Below, one piece after another: positions 6,152 to 9,274 of a stretch of 9,274 nucleotides of DNA. The position numbers and the translations under genes are program-made. Under the pieces are notes generated by a model. That model was not told where the DNA came from and made no database searches. It saw nothing but the letters and a program-made list of their open reading frames with translations. Within the stretch, counting starts at the first letter, position 1, and every line of letters begins with the position of its first letter. This stretch comes from Planctomycetota bacterium (GTDB taxonomy: Bacteria; Planctomycetota; Planctomycetia; Isosphaerales; Isosphaeraceae), in contig JAKAUH010000222.1 in NCBI GenBank assembly GCA_021818605.1, positions 1 to 9,274 on the forward strand, given 5' to 3'.

Positions 6152-8107
6152 ATGGCCGACGGAGTCGAACAACCCGACCTCGACGAGTGGCTCGCGCGGC
6201 GCGACCCTGCGTTCCTCGGCCGCCTGCGGCGCGTCTCGGATGCCATCGCGCTCGCCGGCTTCGCCGCGCGCTGGTACGCCGACCCGTCGCCCGAGGCGCG
6301 CCGGCTGCTGTTCGAGTATCTCGACCGGCCGCTCAACGCCTATCGCCACGAGGGACTGGTGAAGCGGCTGTTCAAGCTCGCCGAGGCGGCCGGCGACGAC
6401 GCCGTCATGGCGCGGTTCCTCGCCGCGTTCGACCGCTCGATTCGCCGGGTCCAGCGGTATGGACAGCGCGGAATGCAGCAGAAGGTCGAGACCGAGGGCG
6501 ACGCCAAGAGGCTGGCCGCGCTCTGGAAGGCCGAGGGCTGCAGTTGGACAGGCTACTGGCGCCTGGGACCGTCGTACATGGTCACCGGCACCTGGCGCGA
6601 GCCGCGACTCGTCGTGCCCGGCGGGACGACCATGCCGCGCGGCCGGATGTTCCCCTGGACGGTCGTTGACCCGAAGACCAGGCGGCGGCAGAACGTCCAG
6701 GTCGCCGACTGGGTCTCCATCCTGTCGTTAAATCCGGACGAGTACCGGGACGTCACCGAGGTCCCCGACGACGTCCGGACGCGGCTCGAACAGCGGTTCC
6801 GGCTGTTCTCGATCGCCACGCGGCACTACCTGAGGCGCCGGGCCTGGCGGTACTTCCGCCGGCTGGGGCGATCGGATCCTGATCGCTATGTCGCGGCGAT
6901 CTCGGAGGCGCTGGCGCTTTACCGGGACGACGATGTGGCCTCCGGATCAGCCCTGCTGGATAACTGGGGCCTGATCCACGCGCTGTTCCACAACAGCCGG
7001 GTGCTGGTCGCCCGCCCGCGGGGTTGGACGCTGGCGAGCGGCCGATCACTGGCCGAGCTCGAGCCCTCGCCGATCTTCGAGGATCTCTGGCGCGCGGTCC
7101 CGCGGGCGCTGTTCGACCTGCTCGCCCTCGCCCGCTGCCGGCCGGTGCGGCAGTGGGCCGCGAGGATGCTGCTGCGCGAGGTCGCGTCGACGCGGTCCGT
7201 CATCAGCGTTGACGAGGTGCTTGAGCTGCTCGCGCATGATGAGTTAGTGGTCGTCGAATTCGCCGCGGAGTGGCTGCGCGGGGCCGCCGATCTCGCGTCG
7301 GTCTCCGCCGAGCGCTGGCTGGCCGTCGCGGCGACGGCGAGCCCGGCCGCGATCGAGGTCCTGGCCGAGATCATGGCCCGGCAGATTGATCCCGAGAACC
7401 TCTCGACCGAGACGATCACACGCCTGGCCGCGGGTCGCCCGTTGCCGCTGGCGCGGCTCGGTCTGACGTGGCTCAAGGCCCGCCCGGCGTTCTCGGAAGA
7501 CGAGCGGCGCGCTCTCCTGGCCCTGCTCGAGGCCGAGTGCGAGCCGCTCCGGCCCGAGATCCTGGGCTGGCTGCTCCGGACGGTCGCCGCGGGCGAGGGG
7601 GCATCTCCCGTCGACGCGATGCTCGAGTTCCTCGACAGCCGCCACGCCGATGCGCGGTCCGTCGGACTGCGCTGGTTCCGCGACGATCTCCGGGCGCGCG
7701 ACGACGTGACGCTCTGGCAACGGCTCCTGGAATCGCCGTACGACGATGTCCGGCTCGCGCTGGCCTCGGAGCTGGGCGCGCGGCTGGACGCGGCGGGTCG
7801 ATCGGATGCTCACGAACTCAAGCGGGCCCTCGATCCCGAGCGGGTGCGGCTGCTGTGGGCCTCGGTCCTGCTGAACGTCCAGCGCGGCGGGCGGGCCAAG
7901 CCGGGGGTCGTGCGGCAGGTCGCCGATCGACTGGGCCATCGGCCGGATGAGGCGGCGCTCTTGCTGCCGATGCTGGCGGTCGCGTTGCGGTCGGTGCGCG
8001 CCCCCGAACGACGCGCGGCGCTGACGGCTGTCGTCCGGCTGGTCGAGACTCGCCCCGAGGCCGAGCCGATCGTCCGCCAGTGGCTTCCCGAGTTGCAATG
8101 GACCTGA
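6152..8107 (+). CDS. HEAT-like all-helical protein, unknown function
   Basis: This 651-residue protein is soluble and has no signal peptide. It starts two bases after the msrB stop (ATG 6152; a TTG at 6146 would overlap msrB). No strong ribosome-binding site is visible, so reinitiation from msrB is plausible. Residues 1-105 are helical (DEWLARRDPAFLGRLRRV near 11-28). Residues 130-200 contain an aromatic/Gly β-rich insert (WTGYWRLGP 132-140, FPWTVVDP 167-174). RHYLRRRAWRYFRRLG (224-239) and LLDNWGLIHALFHNS (268-282) are the most distinctive motifs. From about 310 to 640, roughly 40-residue helix pairs such as RPVRQWAARMLLREV (330-344) and DARSVGLRWFRDDLR (500-514) look like degenerate HEAT repeats, a scaffold fold. 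I recall similar proteins beside MoxR ATPase, vWA and SWIM genes, with E. coli yehM/yehQ-type neighbourhoods as a loose comparison. No catalytic motif is visible, so a scaffold or partner-binding role is inferred. Confidence 0.8.
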   Translation: MADGVEQPDLDEWLARRDPAFLGRLRRVSDAIALAGFAARWYADPSPEARRLLFEYLDRPLNAYRHEGLVKRLFKLAEAAGDDAVMARFLAAFDRSIRRVQRYGQRGMQQKVETEGDAKRLAALWKAEGCSWTGYWRLGPSYMVTGTWREPRLVVPGGTTMPRGRMFPWTVVDPKTRRRQNVQVADWVSILSLNPDEYRDVTEVPDDVRTRLEQRFRLFSIATRHYLRRRAWRYFRRLGRSDPDRYVAAISEALALYRDDDVASGSALLDNWGLIHALFHNSRVLVARPRGWTLASGRSLAELEPSPIFEDLWRAVPRALFDLLALARCRPVRQWAARMLLREVASTRSVISVDEVLELLAHDELVVVEFAAEWLRGAADLASVSAERWLAVAATASPAAIEVLAEIMARQIDPENLSTETITRLAAGRPLPLARLGLTWLKARPAFSEDERRALLALLEAECEPLRPEILGWLLRTVAAGEGASPVDAMLEFLDSRHADARSVGLRWFRDDLRARDDVTLWQRLLESPYDDVRLALASELGARLDAAGRSDAHELKRALDPERVRLLWASVLLNVQRGGRAKPGVVRQVADRLGHRPDEAALLLPMLAVALRSVRAPERRAALTAVVRLVETRPEAEPIVRQWLPELQWT

Positions 8108-8207
8108 GTCTGTGCGATCATGATCGGGCCTCCGTTTCGAGACGAGTTCAGGACAGCGGATTGGCTTCGATCCGGAGGGCGGTCGGGCCGGTGCTCGAGA
8201 CCAGCTT

Positions 8208-8228
8208 GCTGCGGCGATCCGCCGCGGC
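8208..8228 (+). terminator. Stable G+C-rich hairpin, possible terminator of the msrB-HEAT unit
   Basis: GCTGCGGCG (8208-8216) pairs with CGCCGCGGC (8220-8228) over nine positions with a single G-U pair, around an ATC loop, 100 bases after the stop codon. It is followed by CGGACTTG rather than a T-run, so it would need Rho or would act only as a 3'-end stabiliser. The stem is certain; the role is not. Confidence 0.4.
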
Positions 8229-8253
8229 CGGACTTGACCCGGACATTGCTTCC

Positions 8254-8358
8254 CCAGGGCCGTTGTTCTTCAGCGTCGGCGAGCCATACTTCGCCTGGCT
8301 GAGGCAACGGGGTTCCCGGCGAAGTATGGCGTCGCCGACGCTCGGTGAACGACCCTGG
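8254..8358. repeat. Large imperfect palindrome, possible MITE/REP-like element or structured RNA
   Basis: The core arms are 8272-8295 and 8318-8342: 12 perfect pairs (CCATACTTCGCC with GGCGAAGTATGG), one more G-C pair, a single bulged G at 8331, and 11 perfect pairs (AGCGTCGGCGA with TCGCCGACGCT), enclosing a 22-base loop. Outside a small internal loop, GTTGTTC (8262-8268) pairs with GAACGAC (8347-8353) with one G-U, and CCAGG (8254-8258) pairs with CCTGG (8354-8358). In total about 36 pairs span 105 bases, well beyond chance. It may be a miniature inverted-repeat element, a REP-type repeat or an RNA hairpin; no transposase is present nearby. Confidence 0.8.
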
Positions 8359-8425
8359 TCGACGCCTCGAAGTCGAGACCGGCCCGCCCGCCCCCCGGAT
8401 CGAACGAGATGGAATGAAGCACCAG

Positions 8426-8467
8426 CGATCGCCGGCATTCCTTGCCCGGCGACCGATGCCGGCATCG
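8426..8467 (+). promoter_or_regulatory. Overlapping inverted repeats next to the ribosome-binding site of the following gene
   Basis: CGATCGCCGG (8426-8435) pairs at nine of ten positions with CCGGCGACCG (8446-8455). It overlaps by two bases a perfect 14-base palindrome CGATGCCGGCATCG (8454-8467), whose last base is the first of the GAGG (8467-8470) seven bases before ATG 8478. This could be an operator, or an RNA switch that masks the translation start. Function is inferred. Confidence 0.4.
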
Positions 8468-8477
8468 AGGCCGCCCC

Positions 8478-9274
8478 ATGCAGCTCACCCTCGCCTATCG
8501 CGGCCGGAGCGCAGTGACCTGGAGCCCGGCCGGGGTCGCCGTGGCGCTGGCGCCCAACCTGAGGCGCGACCGCGTGAGCTTCGACGGCGTGCTCCGCGAC
8601 CCGATCGGCTTCCGCGAGGCGATCGGTGCGCTGCACGACATCGTCGTCAGCGACCTGCGTCATCCGCCGCGCGATCGGTCGGCCCATGAGGCTTACAGGG
8701 CCCAGCAGTCCCAGCGCGAGGCCGAGCTGCGCCGGGCTTCGGTCAAGCAGGCGCGGGCCGCGATCGAGAAGTCGCTGCCCGAGCTGCCCGAGGGTTATTC
8801 GGTCGGGCTGGAAGCCCAGTACCGGAAGGCCCGCAAGACCTACTGGAAGGCCCGAGAGAAGCACTCGCGGCACCTGATGACGCACGACATCGACCTGTGG
8901 CGCCGGCTCGTCCCGTGCGACCCGGTGATCACGGTGGCGAACGACTGCGTGTTCTTCGAGTGCTTCTCGGCCGACGAAAGCAGCTATGGCTGCCTGACGG
9001 TCGATCGCTCGGCGTTCGACCGCGAGCGCGACGTCGCCCTCGGCACGACGAACGTCGATTACTCGTGGTCGCTCTACGAGCATTTTCAGCAGATGCGCAG
9101 CTACCGCGAGACACGGCTGCTCGTCGATCCCTCGGGCTTCGAGGTCCGCGGGGCGGCCGAATCCGACGGCTACCGCGAGGAGAAGATCGACCTGCCGCCG
9201 AGCTGGCTGCGCGGGTTCATGCAACTCCAGGCTGCGATGAGCCTGCCGATGCGGCGGGTGCGCATCGGCCGCGA
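8478..9274 (+). CDS. N-terminal part of an uncharacterised protein, likely of the SWIM/MoxR-associated type (runs off the window)
   Basis: An open frame from ATG 8478 continues to the end of the window without a stop: 265 codons plus two bases. GAGG seven bases upstream supports the start. Residues 1-70 appear α/β (MQLTLAYRG, SFDGVLRDPIGFREAIGALH at 34-53). Residues 70-135 are a charged helix, possibly coiled coil (QREAELRRASVKQARAAIEK). Residues 135-265 carry well-ordered motifs: MTHDIDLWRRLVPCDPVI (134-151), CVFFECFSADESSYGCLTVD (157-176), GTTNVDYSWSLYEHFQQMR (189-207), LLVDPSGFEV (214-223), and KIDLPPSWLRGFMQLQAAMS (236-255). I recall this FFE.FS.DESSYG...GTTNIDYS...DPSGFEV...IDLP.SW.RGF pattern from proteins encoded in clusters with MoxR ATPases and SWIM zinc-finger domains. 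The zinc finger itself, if present, is beyond the edge. Coding is near certain; the family link is from memory. Confidence 0.8.
   Translation, partial: MQLTLAYRGRSAVTWSPAGVAVALAPNLRRDRVSFDGVLRDPIGFREAIGALHDIVVSDLRHPPRDRSAHEAYRAQQSQREAELRRASVKQARAAIEKSLPELPEGYSVGLEAQYRKARKTYWKAREKHSRHLMTHDIDLWRRLVPCDPVITVANDCVFFECFSADESSYGCLTVDRSAFDRERDVALGTTNVDYSWSLYEHFQQMRSYRETRLLVDPSGFEVRGAAESDGYREEKIDLPPSWLRGFMQLQAAMSLPMRRVRIGR

Larger units (their letters stand above)
8108..8477 (+). other. 370-base gene-free stretch rich in inverted repeats
   Basis: No convincing coding frame is seen between the HEAT-like gene and the next start. It holds a 12-base perfect palindrome CGATCATGATCG (8115-8126), a strong G+C hairpin (8208-8228), a 105-base imperfect palindrome (8254-8358), a small CTCGA-AG-TCGAG repeat (8366-8377), and two overlapping inverted repeats abutting the next gene's ribosome-binding site (8426-8467). 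The density of symmetry is far above that in the other gaps of this window. I see no convincing -35/-10 pair. Confidence 0.7.

Noticed and set aside
8080..8517. Plus-strand 145-codon frame across the gap after the HEAT-like gene
   Set aside because: It overlaps the end of one gene and the start of the next, reads straight through the palindromes, has no ribosome-binding site, and its Ser/Arg/Pro-rich product looks non-coding.
8148..9224. Minus-strand open frame of about 358 codons opposite the gene at 8478
   Set aside because: The plus-strand frame has ordered, family-like motifs, a ribosome-binding site and no stop to the window end. The minus-strand product has none of these and crosses the large palindrome.
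1..9274. tRNA, rRNA, CRISPR array, transposase or integrase genes
   Set aside because: No cloverleaf, rRNA-like, regularly spaced repeat or DDE/recombinase motif was seen on either strand by eye.

Overview
All convincing genes in this window lie on the + strand. Base composition is high in G+C with strongly G/C-ending codons. I infer a planctomycete, probably near Isosphaeraceae. The reasons are a small membrane protein whose start (MRFRLATLL followed by a hydrophobic run) and YHA...RPWLP tail I associate with planctomycete-specific families, a lone HflC-like protein, a NicO metal exporter with a planctomycete-like N-terminal domain, and a secreted MsrB. This assignment comes from remembered family features, not from a search.

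Layout. Left edge (2-1622): the last 51 codons of an upstream gene overlap by 20 bases a 494-residue protein made of an ATPase-like but P-loop-less N-terminal domain and six TPR repeats in an exact 40-residue register. The TPR part has low-G+C islands unlike the rest of the window. Then come a 231-residue five-helix membrane protein (1744-2439), an HflC-type SPFH protein with an unusual loop insertion and a disordered tail (2582-3709), and a NicO-family nickel/cobalt exporter (3797-5161). A candidate promoter and a 5'-UTR hairpin precede a secreted methionine sulfoxide reductase B (5325-6149). Two bases after its stop begins a 651-residue HEAT-like helical protein (6152-8107). A 370-base gene-free stretch follows, dominated by a large imperfect palindrome (about 8254-8358). 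Finally a partial gene starts at 8478 and runs off the right edge.

How they may work together. The left pair looks like part of a STAND/TPR signalling or conflict-type module. The middle genes are envelope housekeeping: membrane-protease modulation, metal efflux and repair of oxidised methionines outside the cytoplasm. The right pair (HEAT-like protein plus the protein starting at 8478) resembles, from memory, components that travel with MoxR-type ATPases, vWA proteins and SWIM zinc-finger proteins (compare the E. coli yehL/yehM/yehP/yehQ region). The decisive partners would lie beyond the right edge. The most unusual non-coding element is the 105-base palindrome between those two genes. The most unusual coding anomaly is the Arg/Ser-rich tail of MsrB, which looks like a locally shifted reading frame.
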